NCBI GenBank assembly: GCA_025454425.1
Contig: JALOOL010000016.1
Location: 1-35,043 of the forward strand
Length of the DNA stretch: 35,043 nucleotides
Source of the DNA: Hydrococcus sp. Prado102
Lineage (GTDB): Bacteria > Cyanobacteriota > Cyanobacteriia > Cyanobacteriales > Microcystaceae
Direction: 5' to 3'
Below the pieces are notes generated by a model. It saw only the letters and a list, made by a program, of their open reading frames with translations, was not told the DNA's origin and did not search any database. Each line of letters begins with the position of its first letter. The first letter of the stretch is position 1. Shown piece after piece: positions 24,355 to 32,987 of the stretch. The position numbers were made by a program, and so were the translations under genes.

Positions 24355-24726
24355 CTAAGGGAGCAAGGCAGCTTCTTTAATCGTTTCCAGAACTCGGTTT
24401 AAGTCACTGAGAACTTCTTCGTTGCTAAATCGTAGCACCCGATAGCCATACGCTTCTAGCTGTTCGGTTCTGGCGGTATCTCGCTCGACTTGCTCGCTAT
24501 GAATCTCTCCATCAACTTCGATCGCCAGTTTACAAGACGGACAGTAAAAATCGAGAATAAATCGACCTATGGGATGTTGACAGCGAAACCGCAATCCAAT
24601 TAATTGTCGGTTTTTCAAAGCTTGCCACAAGTAAGATTCTGCGGGCGTGAGATGGTTGCGTAATTGACGGGCAGCGAGTTCAATTTCTGGAGTCGTGCCC
24701 CGAATGCGATTGGTCGTTTTGTGCAA
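24355..24726 (-). CDS. DUF559 endonuclease-like protein (Vsr/PD-(D/E)xK fold)
   Basis: The 123-residue protein matches the DUF559 family. An N-terminal helix region (RGTTPEIELAARQLRNHLTPAE, LWQALKN) is followed by the nuclease core FRCQHPIGRFILDFYCPSCKLAIEVDGEIH, with D59, E70 and D72 as likely metal ligands. YGYRVLRFSNEEVL closes the fold as in Vsr-type nucleases. The start is TTG 24726; a stop two codons upstream rules out a longer form. It lies on the strand opposite to DISARM and is bracketed by CCCCC repeats on both sides (24017-24324 and 24897-24979). Either it is an accessory nuclease of the defence locus or a repeat-associated hitchhiker. I favour the second because such genes are common and scattered in cyanobacteria. 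Confidence 0.85.
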   Translation of the reverse strand: MHKTTNRIRGTTPEIELAARQLRNHLTPAESYLWQALKNRQLIGLRFRCQHPIGRFILDFYCPSCKLAIEVDGEIHSEQVERDTARTEQLEAYGYRVLRFSNEEVLSDLNRVLETIKEAALLP

Positions 24727-24896
24727 GTATTAATCCTCAAGATAGCGATCGCTACCTTTGAGTATTCCCAGACTAACAAACTAACACACCATTATTATCG
24801 GTTCCGTTAATACTGAGCTTTAAGCAACGCCATATTATCAAAAACACCCCATTTCCGTTAATACACCAATTTTCTAGTAAGGTAGCTCGTAACTTA

Positions 24897-24979
24897 TGCC
24901 CCCTAAAGCTCCCAAGTCTGGGAGACTTTGAAATTGCGTTATTTCCGGTTCCCCCGATTTCGGGGGGCTAGGGGGGCAA
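24897..24979. repeat. CCCCC/GGGGG palindromic repeat, copy 6
   Basis: Starts ATGCCCCCTAAAGCTCCC and ends GGGCTAGGGGGGCAA. It lies in the 338-base gap between the DUF559 and DUF3037 genes. That gap also contains TTCCGTTAATAC twice (24802-24813, 24853-24864), 51 bases apart, and no gene. Confidence 0.82.
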
Positions 24980-25064
24980 AAACTACGATCGAAAGTGCAA
25001 AGCGATATACTATCGAGACTCTCAACAGAAAAAATAAATGCCCACTTTCAACTTCTAAACTTCT

Positions 25065-25889
25065 TTAGACAATTTTCTCAAGACTCCGAGAAACCCAAGA
25101 ATCAATCTCTTTTTCCCCAACAACATCTGCTCCCAGATTAGAATACATTGAAGTTGTTTTTTGATAGATGCGTTCTAGATCTTTATAATGACGAGACTCT
25201 TGTTTAGGAGGCAAAGCGAAAATTGCCAGAGGGAAATCTGGTTTATTTTGCTTGATATCGGCAATCATCCAAGATATTGAATTTTGAATCGGTTCGGGGA
25301 CTTTAACCTCAAATGATATTGCTTGCGCGGCAAGATAAGGTTTTCCATTAGCAACCACCACATCAAATTTATGATCGGCATGACTGCCATGCAACGAATA
25401 ATCTTTTTTGAGCAGTTCTTCAGCTTCTTTATTAGCTATCCGTTCGAGGATTTTCTTAATCCTTTTAGTGGCGACTTTAACCGCATCTTGACGACTGCGA
25501 AATTGAGGCTGTGCGGTTTGGGTTTCTCTTAAATAAGTCTCAGCAATATCCTGCAACAAACTCTCTACATCCTCAAGTGAACCGCGAGGTTCGGTAAATT
25601 GAATGCTGTTGAACCAATTCCGAGCAATTTTTCTCAAACGTTCTTGTCTGGGGAGCATATCGGGTTCATCTCCTGGAAACAATAATCCAGCAGCAGTAGC
25701 CTCTTTCATCCTGGCAGCAAAGTCTTTCAGAAAATCAATATTTTCCATCCCAAAATCGCGAACTCGCTCCCAACGCTGTAAAAACTGAACTCGTACAACG
25801 TCTTCATCAAAAGCGATCGCACCGATATTAATCCGCTCGTCTGCGATCGGATTGGGAATATATTGGATAATGCTGTATCTGCTCGCCAC
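25065..25889 (-). CDS. DUF3037 protein, partner of the HipA-like kinase
   Basis: A 274-residue soluble protein with the DUF3037 opening YSIIQYIPNPIADERINIGAIAF and VQFLQRWERVRDFG, then helical segments and a C-terminal half containing KFDVVVANGKPYLAAQAISFEV and PLAIFALPPK. Biochemical function is not known to me. DUF3037 genes often sit beside HipA-like kinase genes, and here the kinase ends 29 bases upstream on the same strand, so they form an operon. The start is GTG 25889, with AAGG eight bases upstream. The pair lies inside DISARM on the opposite strand. It may be substrate, inhibitor or effector of the kinase. Confidence 0.83.
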   Translation of the reverse strand: MASRYSIIQYIPNPIADERINIGAIAFDEDVVRVQFLQRWERVRDFGMENIDFLKDFAARMKEATAAGLLFPGDEPDMLPRQERLRKIARNWFNSIQFTEPRGSLEDVESLLQDIAETYLRETQTAQPQFRSRQDAVKVATKRIKKILERIANKEAEELLKKDYSLHGSHADHKFDVVVANGKPYLAAQAISFEVKVPEPIQNSISWMIADIKQNKPDFPLAIFALPPKQESRHYKDLERIYQKTTSMYSNLGADVVGEKEIDSWVSRSLEKIV

Positions 25890-25918
25890 GATCTTTACCT
25901 TCTATTTTTTCAGTGCCC

Positions 25919-26707
25919 CTACAAAAGTTGTACCAGTTCTCCTTGTCTTATAATCAAGTATTCTATCATTGTCACCCTTTCTTTAATTGTAAAGTCCCAT
26001 TCAGCAGGAGAGGCAGCAACCGCCTGGATAATCTGCGTTTCTGTGATGTTTGAAAGTTGAGATAAAGCTGTCTGAATTTCCTCTGTGTCAGTTGTAAAAT
26101 GACAAGCCGATCGCAATCGTTCGTCGAGTGTTGCAGCAGACGCTTGTTCTAAGTCATTTTCCGTCCAATTCGGCCCGCCTGGGAAAAAATGACCGTGGTC
26201 TACCGAATAGACGAGGTTTGGACGATTTTTTTGAAAGATAAATTGATGGTCTTTTGCTTGTACCCAACCGTATAAAACACAGAGTAAAGCAAATCGGAGG
26301 CGATTTTCGGGCTGGTCGGTGTAAACTTTTGATAAATCGCGATTGTCAAAACAATTAGGAATAAAAAGTGTAGCGTGAGCCGATCCAGGCGTTAAATAAT
26401 TAAATAAAGGGTCTAATTCGAGTAAATCCGGGGAAATTTCAACGATTTTAGGTTCGCCAACGGGTGCGTTTAATGCTATTCCCAATCTGGCAACAATTTG
26501 CTCGTTAACAATTTGCCGACCTGCTTGCTGTCCTTTAACAATATAATCTCTCTTATCGATACATCTAGCAGAAATCGGACGGGCTGAAGTATTCCAACTA
26601 CGACGAAAAGTGTAAACGAGAAGGGGATCTTCTGGTTGTGCGATCTGAGTTTCTAAAGCTTCTTGCCATCGCCTCCTTTTCTCTTGATTAGTTTCTCGAC
26701 TGTTCAC
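25919..26707 (-). CDS. HipA-like kinase (HipA_2-type), paired with DUF3037
   Basis: A 262-residue protein with a HipA-like protein-kinase core: IDKRDYIVKG (K58 as probable ATP-contact lysine), NEQIVARLGI as helix C, LYGWVQAKDHQFIF (D153 as probable catalytic base) and LVYSVDHGHFFP (D170, with DHG in place of DFG). It is smaller than HipA (~440 residues), lacks the N-terminal HipA lobe, and has no HipB-type HTH partner. Instead DUF3037 follows 29 bases downstream. The start is GTG 26707. It is divergent from drmA with only 114 bases between starts, so the two promoters must overlap. HipA kinases phosphorylate translation factors such as GltX. The target here is unknown. Confidence 0.82.
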   Translation of the reverse strand: MNSRETNQEKRRRWQEALETQIAQPEDPLLVYTFRRSWNTSARPISARCIDKRDYIVKGQQAGRQIVNEQIVARLGIALNAPVGEPKIVEISPDLLELDPLFNYLTPGSAHATLFIPNCFDNRDLSKVYTDQPENRLRFALLCVLYGWVQAKDHQFIFQKNRPNLVYSVDHGHFFPGGPNWTENDLEQASAATLDERLRSACHFTTDTEEIQTALSQLSNITETQIIQAVAASPAEWDFTIKERVTMIEYLIIRQGELVQLL

Positions 26708-26821
26708 AAATAAATACTCGCTTTCAAATAAAACCCAATTATTTAGATTAGATCGTTCCCGTGCGATCGTTTTCTTTTCAATTTTGGGAACTTTATAGAG
26801 AGTAACTTCCGAAACGAATTT
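26708..26821. promoter_or_regulatory. Divergent intergenic promoter region, HipA-like / drmA
   Basis: The 114 AT-rich bases must hold promoters for the minus-strand kinase operon and for drmABC. GATCGTTCCC...GATCGT is a short repeat near its middle, and ACTTTATAGAG near 26790-26800 is a possible drmA -10. No exact -35 is evident. A shared region would let one regulator set both units. Confidence 0.35.
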
Positions 26822-29800
26822 ATGACCGATTCTGCCGAAGTTCGCTCTCGCCTAATTGAAGCCCTCCAAATCGATTTAGTTGGTTGTGCCGATCGCGAAG
26901 AAATCTTACCGCAAGCGCCCTCTGGCTGGTATTTAACCGGATTTCTCGTTCCCTACGATACTCCGATTCATCTCAGAGGCGATGATACTGCTGATGACGA
27001 AATCGACCAAGAAAATCGTACTGGTGCGGGCGATGATGAATCAAACCCAGAAAAGGCGGCAGCGCGTCGAGGGTTCTTTCCTTCGTCGATGGGATTGAGT
27101 TTTTTAATCTCTCAGGAGGTGAAAGAAGTTACTCTTACTGTGGAATGGGGCGATTACTTTCCCGTCGCCGAGGAAGAAACCGAACAAGCAGAAACGCCCC
27201 TACAAAGTCGCACCTCAAAACCCTGGCAACGTCTTCCCCAGAAAAGAGAGATACAAATTTCCCTCAAATCGGAACGCCAACGAAAAATCGATATTCCCGA
27301 CAGCAACGGCTTATATCTGGCGATCGCAACGCGCCCCGTTAACTGTCAACCTTTCGTCAGGGACGGAACTCGTTCTGTTTCTATTTTCCTCGTCAATTCT
27401 CGTAAAAACGCTGTTGAAGGCGATCGCACTTACATCTTTCAAGCGTGTTTGACGGTTCAATCTCCCCGATCGTTTGTTCCTCGCCCCAATCTACGAGGAC
27501 AAGAAGGTAACGACTGGGATGAAAGCGTTGCTGACTTGCAATATCGCGATGACTGCGAATATGCCGTCGGTCATAACGTCTCTGCGATCGCGCTTCTCAA
27601 CCCCGATGGCAGTTGCCAGCAAGTCAAAACCGCTTGGATACCAACTGCCGACGTAGAAAAAGTCGTCCCGTCGCAAGTAGCTGGCGTAGAACTGAGAATG
27701 GAAGCGATCGCGTCCCTCGACGATGGCGCAGCCGTGCGAGAAGCCATCGGAGCGATCGTAACGGCATATACCGATTGGATTGTCTCTCAACAAGCCAAAA
27801 CTCCCCAAAGTCCCAAGAAACGCGCCGATATAGCCCGCGATTTACTCAATCGCGCAGAGGTCGCCAACAGACGTATCGAAGCTGGATTGCAAGCACTCAA
27901 CGACCCACAAGTCTTTGAAGCCTTTAAAATTGCCAATCGCGCGATCGCCACTGCTATCCGCCAGCGATTAGTACACGGAACCGATCGAAATCCAGAAGAC
28001 TTGCCCCCTCCCAAATGGCGACCGTTTCAGTTAGCCTTTCTGTTAATGAATCTCGTCGGCATTGCTGAACCGACTCATGGCGATCGCGAAATTGTCGATC
28101 TCCTCTTCTTCCCCACAGGTGGCGGTAAAACTGAAGCCTACTTAGGACTGGCAGCTTTTACCTTGATACTGCGACGATTGCGTCAAGGGGGCATAACGGG
28201 TGCAGGAGTCAGCGTTATCATGCGCTATACGCTGCGTCTGCTCACATTAGACCAACTGAGTCGCGCCGCTACCCTCATCTGTGCTTTAGAGTTGGAAAGG
28301 CAACAAGATATCGAGAAATTAGGCAAGCATCGTTTTGAAATCGGCTTATGGGTCGGACAAACTGCCACTCCGAATGTTATGGGTAAAAAAGGCGATGGCA
28401 ATCAATATTCCGCCCGCAGCCGCACCATCGCTTTTCAAAACGACAGCCGCAACAAACCTTCTCCTATTCCTTTAGAAAACTGTCCTTGGTGCGGAGAAAA
28501 ATTTAATCGAGATTCCTTTCATTTGATGCCCAATGCCGACTTGCCAATCAAGTTATCGATTTTATGTAGCAATCGTAAATGCGTTTGGCGGCGAGATAAT
28601 TTTCTCCCCATCGTCGCTGTAGACGAATCCATCTATCGACGACTACCTTGCTTTATCATTGCCACAGTTGACAAATTTGCTAACTTACCCTGGGTCGGAG
28701 AAACAGCCGCTTTATTCGGCAAAGTCGATCGCTACGACGAGGAAGGATTCTACGGTTCGGCAACGCCAGGGCAAGGTCGTCCTTTAGATGGAACTTTACC
28801 CCCACCCGATCTGATTATCCAAGACGAGCTACACCTAATTTCCGGGCCTTTAGGAACGATGGTAGGGCTTTATGAAACCGCGATCGATGCTTTGTGCAGC
28901 CGTCAGGTAGAAAATGGAACGATTCGACCGAAAATCGTGGCTTCCACCGCAACCGTAAGGCGAGCCAGCCGCCAAATCCAAGCTTTATTCGCACGTACCC
29001 AAGTCGATATTTTTCCCCCACCAGGGCCAGATCGCAGGGATTCCTTTTTTGCGAAAACCGTTCCCATCGCTGAGAAACATCCTCGCACCTATATCGGAAT
29101 TGCCGCGCAAGGTCGCAGTTTGAAAGTGGTGCTGCTGAGGACGTATTTGGCACTATTGGGAGCCGCCCAAACTGCCTGGGAAGAAGCGGGAGGGGCAAAA
29201 AATCCCAATAATCCGGCAGATCCTTATATGACCTTACTAGGTTACTTTAACTCCTTGCGAGAATTAGGGGGCAGCCGCCGCATCGTCGAAGATGAAGTGA
29301 ACGCTCGACTGACTAACTATAGCAAGCGCCGTCGCGTCGGAGAAGCTGAGGGATTGTTCCGCGATCGCAAAATAGGCGACGAACCTTGCGAGTTAACCTC
29401 TCGTGAAAGCACAAATAAAGTGGCAGATACCAAACGGCGTTTGGCACTGAATTTTCAAGAAAAAGAACGAGTCGATGTTGCTCTAGCTACCAACATGATT
29501 TCGGTAGGATTGGATATTACTCGTTTGGGGTTGATGGTAGTCTTGGGTCAGCCGAAAACCGCCTCTGAATACATTCAAGCGACTAGCCGCGTCGGTCGAG
29601 ACGAAAATCGTCCTGGTTTAGTCGTCACGCTGCTTAATATCCATCGCCCACGCGATCGCTCTCACTACGAACGATTTCAATTTTGGCACGATACATTTTA
29701 TCGCGCCGTAGAAGCCACTAGCGTCACGCCCTTCTCTCCCCGTGCCGTAGATAGAGGCATTGCGGGGGTTGTGGTTGCCTTAGCTCGTTTGGGATACGGG

Positions 29801-30187
29801 GGAATGACGGCTCCTTTAAATGCCGTCGAGATTGTACGGTATCGCCGAGATTTAGAATTTGTCGTCGAGGAGATCGCGCGACGGGCGGAAATGCACGACA
29901 AAGAAAAAAACGCTCAAGAAGTCGAGCAACTCCGGCAAAAGATACGCGGACGAGTTCGCGATTTGCTCGATGCCTGGGAACGCATTGCAGGAGAAAAAGG
30001 GATGCTGCAATACCAACAGGAGGTCGGGAAAGCACCGCCGCTCCTATTTGATTTCCTCGACCCCGAACTACAAAAACAGCCCCTAGAAGCCAGAAAATTT
30101 AAAGCACAACGCAGCTTACGGGATGTCGAACCCACTGTAAATCTTTGGGTACGCAACCCCGACGGATTTGAAGTAGAGGAAGACTGA
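26822..30187 (+). CDS. drmA: DISARM core helicase DrmA
   Basis: DrmA is the core superfamily 2 helicase/translocase of DISARM and works in complex with DrmB. At 1121 residues, it carries Walker A FFPTGGGKTEAYLGL near 429-443, the Walker B/DEAH-like motif IIQDELHLISGPLG near 665-678, and SATVRRASRQIQALF after it. NMISVGLDITRLGLMVVLG is near 889 and EYIQATSRVGRD near 916-927, both in the second RecA domain. Four cysteines (CPWCG near 554 and C..NRKC near 581-587) form a probable zinc site between the two lobes. The start is ATG 26822. The stop shares one base with drmB. Recognition of unmethylated DNA with free 5' ends is known for the DrmAB complex and assumed here. Confidence 0.95.
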   Translation: MTDSAEVRSRLIEALQIDLVGCADREEILPQAPSGWYLTGFLVPYDTPIHLRGDDTADDEIDQENRTGAGDDESNPEKAAARRGFFPSSMGLSFLISQEVKEVTLTVEWGDYFPVAEEETEQAETPLQSRTSKPWQRLPQKREIQISLKSERQRKIDIPDSNGLYLAIATRPVNCQPFVRDGTRSVSIFLVNSRKNAVEGDRTYIFQACLTVQSPRSFVPRPNLRGQEGNDWDESVADLQYRDDCEYAVGHNVSAIALLNPDGSCQQVKTAWIPTADVEKVVPSQVAGVELRMEAIASLDDGAAVREAIGAIVTAYTDWIVSQQAKTPQSPKKRADIARDLLNRAEVANRRIEAGLQALNDPQVFEAFKIANRAIATAIRQRLVHGTDRNPEDLPPPKWRPFQLAFLLMNLVGIAEPTHGDREIVDLLFFPTGGGKTEAYLGLAAFTLILRRLRQGGITGAGVSVIMRYTLRLLTLDQLSRAATLICALELERQQDIEKLGKHRFEIGLWVGQTATPNVMGKKGDGNQYSARSRTIAFQNDSRNKPSPIPLENCPWCGEKFNRDSFHLMPNADLPIKLSILCSNRKCVWRRDNFLPIVAVDESIYRRLPCFIIATVDKFANLPWVGETAALFGKVDRYDEEGFYGSATPGQGRPLDGTLPPPDLIIQDELHLISGPLGTMVGLYETAIDALCSRQVENGTIRPKIVASTATVRRASRQIQALFARTQVDIFPPPGPDRRDSFFAKTVPIAEKHPRTYIGIAAQGRSLKVVLLRTYLALLGAAQTAWEEAGGAKNPNNPADPYMTLLGYFNSLRELGGSRRIVEDEVNARLTNYSKRRRVGEAEGLFRDRKIGDEPCELTSRESTNKVADTKRRLALNFQEKERVDVALATNMISVGLDITRLGLMVVLGQPKTASEYIQATSRVGRDENRPGLVVTLLNIHRPRDRSHYERFQFWHDTFYRAVEATSVTPFSPRAVDRGIAGVVVALARLGYGGMTAPLNAVEIVRYRRDLEFVVEEIARRAEMHDKEKNAQEVEQLRQKIRGRVRDLLDAWERIAGEKGMLQYQQEVGKAPPLLFDFLDPELQKQPLEARKFKAQRSLRDVEPTVNLWVRNPDGFEVEED

Positions 30188-32049
30188 TGGCATCAAAAGG
30201 AAAAAAACAGCACACCGCATCGGGCGAAATTCGTCAAAGCCAGATTTTATCAACATTCGGGCCGGGTTCGATGGTCGATCTTCCCGACCGCTCCATTTTG
30301 ATTGGCGGACTCAATCATTGGCAGGGGCATCAAAACCAACCGATTTATGAAGAACGCTTAGAACGTCGCCTGTGCGAACTATTTGGGGTTAGGGAAGTTA
30401 AACTGTTTGCGCCCCCCGCCCAACCACAAGACCCTTCTGCCCCGCGCACGGGTATTACATCTTTTGTCTTTCCAACCTGGTTCGTGGCACAGTCAGACGA
30501 AACTTGGAAGACGGCGGCAGGGAAAGAATATCAAACGCGCCCGCTCATTCCTTGGAATCGTTTGGTTAAAGGCAAATATCTCAGTGGCGATCGCAAAAAA
30601 ATTTCCGTCGTGCCAGTTCGGTTCGTACAAGCTTGCCTCAACGGACATATCAGCGATATCGATTGGTATTTATTCGTCAATCCCGATTGCCGCAGTAACT
30701 GTCCCGCACAACTCTGGCTAGATGAAGGCGGAACGGGCAATGATTTTGCCGATATCTTCGTTCGCTGCGAGCAGTGCAAAAAACGCCGACCTCTTTCCGA
30801 TGCTACTATACCCGGTCGGGCGAGCTTGGGTTATTGTCAGGGACAAAGACCTTGGTTGGGTTCGGGAGCGAGCGAACTTTGCCGTTCGCCCGAATCAGAC
30901 AAACCCGAACGCAATCGCCTGTTAGTTCGCTCTGCCAGTAATGCTTATTTTTCCCAAGTTCTCAGTGCCATTTCTCTCCCCGATGCCGATGAAAAACTTA
31001 AGGAAGCCGTTAACCTAGTCTACGAAGATTTTCTTCAATATGCCGAAGAGATAGCCGAGATCGCTAAAGAACGGAGAAAACAACGGGTCGCTATGGCACT
31101 GGAGGGATTTAGCAACGAAGTCATTTGGGCAGAAGTACGGCGGCGCAAGACGGGAGGGGCAGAGATTCAAAAAAGTATCAAGCAAGTTGAAATAGAAACG
31201 CTGCTATCGAGTCCCGAAGAGGTGGGCGAGGATGTTCCCGATGGCGATTTTTATGCCGTTGCCAGAAAGATAGATAATTTATCCACCGTTTTTAGCGATC
31301 GCATCGAACGCATCGTCTTAGTTCACCGACTCCGCGAAGTTTTGGCACTAGTTGGATTCACTCGTTTTGAAGCCTCTATGCCCGACATCGATGGCGAACT
31401 CTCGATTGAAGTGCGTCGGGCGGCGCTAGACCTAGAACCAAAATGGTTTCCTGCCATTGAAAACAAAGGCGAAGGCATCTTCATTGCTTTCAAAAAACAG
31501 GCGATCGCGGATTGGGAAAATCAAGAAGCAGTTAAACGTCGAGGACGCGATCTCTTTAATGGTTTCCAAAAATGGCGACAGCAACGAGGACTCAAAGAAG
31601 AACAAGCGAAATTTCCTGGTTTGCCTTACATCATGCTTCATTCTCTATCCCACTTGTTAATTGCTGCCGTCTCTCTCGACTGCGGTTATGCCGCCAGTTC
31701 CATTCGAGAACGAATTTACGTTGGGGAAGCAGGTTATGGAATTTTACTTTACACCGGAACGGCTGGTTCTGAAGGAACGTTGGGCGGTTTAGTCGAGGTG
31801 GGCAGGCGCATTGAATCTCATTTAGCTACCGCCCTAGAACTCGGTCAACTCTGCTCTAACGATCCCGTCTGCGCCCAACACCGACCTGACGACGAACGAG
31901 AAGACCGACTTTTACACGGTTCGGCTTGTCACGGTTGTTTGTTAATCGCCGAAACTTCCTGCGAGCGACGCAACGAGTTTTTAGACCGCGCTTTGGTTGT
32001 AAATACGGTGGCTGGATTGGGTGCAGCTTTCTTTCCCGATAATCTCTAA
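30187..32049 (+). CDS. drmB: DISARM core protein DrmB (DUF1998)
   Basis: DrmB, the DUF1998 partner of DrmA, is 620 residues here. The N-terminus RQSQILSTFGPGSMVDLP is the usual opening. CLNGHISDIDW near 150 and a CEQC zinc-type pair near 195 follow. The DUF1998 region contains MLHSLSHLLIAAVSLDCGYAASSIRERIY (near 482-510) and GILLYTGTAGSEGTLGGL. Its cysteine cluster is C556 with C562, then GSACHGCLL and TSCERRN near 579-598. This matches the hallmark order of the family. It overlaps drmA by one base and drmC by one base, indicating one polycistronic unit. The DrmAB complex restricts foreign DNA. Confidence 0.95.
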   Translation: MASKGKKQHTASGEIRQSQILSTFGPGSMVDLPDRSILIGGLNHWQGHQNQPIYEERLERRLCELFGVREVKLFAPPAQPQDPSAPRTGITSFVFPTWFVAQSDETWKTAAGKEYQTRPLIPWNRLVKGKYLSGDRKKISVVPVRFVQACLNGHISDIDWYLFVNPDCRSNCPAQLWLDEGGTGNDFADIFVRCEQCKKRRPLSDATIPGRASLGYCQGQRPWLGSGASELCRSPESDKPERNRLLVRSASNAYFSQVLSAISLPDADEKLKEAVNLVYEDFLQYAEEIAEIAKERRKQRVAMALEGFSNEVIWAEVRRRKTGGAEIQKSIKQVEIETLLSSPEEVGEDVPDGDFYAVARKIDNLSTVFSDRIERIVLVHRLREVLALVGFTRFEASMPDIDGELSIEVRRAALDLEPKWFPAIENKGEGIFIAFKKQAIADWENQEAVKRRGRDLFNGFQKWRQQRGLKEEQAKFPGLPYIMLHSLSHLLIAAVSLDCGYAASSIRERIYVGEAGYGILLYTGTAGSEGTLGGLVEVGRRIESHLATALELGQLCSNDPVCAQHRPDDEREDRLLHGSACHGCLLIAETSCERRNEFLDRALVVNTVAGLGAAFFPDNL

Positions 32050-32849
32050 TGTCTCCATTTCTGACGCTCTCGCGTCCTGCTTTACTGGGGTTAGCTGAGG
32101 CATTGGAAACGGGACGATTAACGCTGACCATCGCTCCTAGTTCCCTTGCTCCCTATCTTCCCCTGGCACTGTGTCAAATAATTGCTACTGAGTTCGATCG
32201 CTTGCACCGACAAGGAACAACGGCTTATCATTTAGCTTACACCTTACGATTGCTAGCAGCCGAGCGAGAACGCACTCAGACGGTACGCGATCGCGTTGAG
32301 TTAGTTTGGACGGGGCCTGAAGGATTTGGCACTCAAAGCCGAGATACGAAAGTCGTCGTGCAAGAGTTATTCAACAGTGCCAAATCTAGTGTTTTGCTCT
32401 CCAGTTTTGCTATCGAGCGGGGAAAGAAAGCCTTTGAGATCTTTAAAACATTAGCAAATCGCATGGATGCTAACCCAGCACTTGAAGTCCGAATGTTTCT
32501 CAATATCCAACGTCCTTATCAAAGTCAAGTTGCCGAGTCTGTCTTGTTGCGAGAATTTACAGAAACCTTTAGGGATAATATTTGGACGGGACGGCGTTTG
32601 CCAGAAGTTTTCTACGATTCTCGTTCTCTAGCACTGACGACAAATGAGAGAGCTTGTTTGCACGCTAAATGTGTTATTGTCGATGACGAGAAAGTTTTTG
32701 TCACTTCTGCCAATTTTACCGAAGCTGCCCGCGATCGCAATATTGAAGCTGGGATTTTATTAACCGATTCCACGCTTGCTAGTGCTTTGCGATCGCAGTT
32801 TGATTCGCTGATAGCGATCGATATCTTACGCCGAGTACCTGGACTGTAA
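32049..32849 (+). CDS. drmC: DISARM phospholipase D-type nuclease DrmC
   Basis: DrmC is a PLD-family protein of 266 residues. The catalytic HxKx4D motif is LHAKCVIVDDEKVFVTSANFTEAARDRN, with H205, K207 and D212. The N-terminal half has SVLLSSFAIERGKKAFE, where the first PLD repeat would lie, but has no HKD, so the active enzyme would be a dimer. In known DISARM systems DrmC contributes nuclease function but is less essential than DrmAB. It follows drmB with a one-base overlap and ends the locus. A long perfect inverted repeat lies 32 bases beyond its stop. Confidence 0.92.
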   Translation: MSPFLTLSRPALLGLAEALETGRLTLTIAPSSLAPYLPLALCQIIATEFDRLHRQGTTAYHLAYTLRLLAAERERTQTVRDRVELVWTGPEGFGTQSRDTKVVVQELFNSAKSSVLLSSFAIERGKKAFEIFKTLANRMDANPALEVRMFLNIQRPYQSQVAESVLLREFTETFRDNIWTGRRLPEVFYDSRSLALTTNERACLHAKCVIVDDEKVFVTSANFTEAARDRNIEAGILLTDSTLASALRSQFDSLIAIDILRRVPGL

Positions 32850-32880
32850 CTCGATCTAAGCTGAGTTTGTCATTTCTTGT

Positions 32881-32938
32881 CTTTGGCGAGCGACCAGAGC
32901 GATCGCGGGTAGTAAGTAGCAATTGTCGCTCGCCAAAG
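32881..32938. other. Perfect 14-bp inverted repeat at the end of DISARM
   Basis: CTTTGGCGAGCGAC (32881-32894) and GTCGCTCGCCAAAG (32925-32938) are exactly complementary around a 30-base loop containing GCGATCGC. It lies between drmC and the convergent WD40 gene. It could be a bidirectional 3' end structure, the remnant of a small transposable element, or a boundary of the acquired DISARM block. Confidence 0.7.
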
Positions 32939-32956
32939 CGATTACATCGCATTTTT
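32938..32956 (+). terminator. Weak intrinsic terminator after DISARM
   Basis: GCGAT-TAC-ATCGC followed by ATTTTT on the plus strand, joined to the right arm of the 14-bp inverted repeat. The stem is only five pairs, so termination may rely on both structures together. Confidence 0.4.
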
Positions 32957-32987
32957 CCTAAACAATGTGTATAAAAGCAAAAACTTA

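Noticed and set aside
25919..26707. Classical HipBA toxin-antitoxin pair
   Set aside because: No small HTH HipB gene is adjacent; the protein is the short HipA-like type and its partner is DUF3037.
29724..30035. Minus-strand ORFs opposite drmA, and similar long ORFs opposite the relaxase, coupling protein, drmD and drmB
   Set aside because: They are shadows of clearly coding frames, with no start signals or domain content.
16519..32849. Many GCGATCGC sites as DISARM recognition sequences
   Set aside because: This is the HIP1 octamer that is abundant across many cyanobacterial genomes, also present in the left half of the window.
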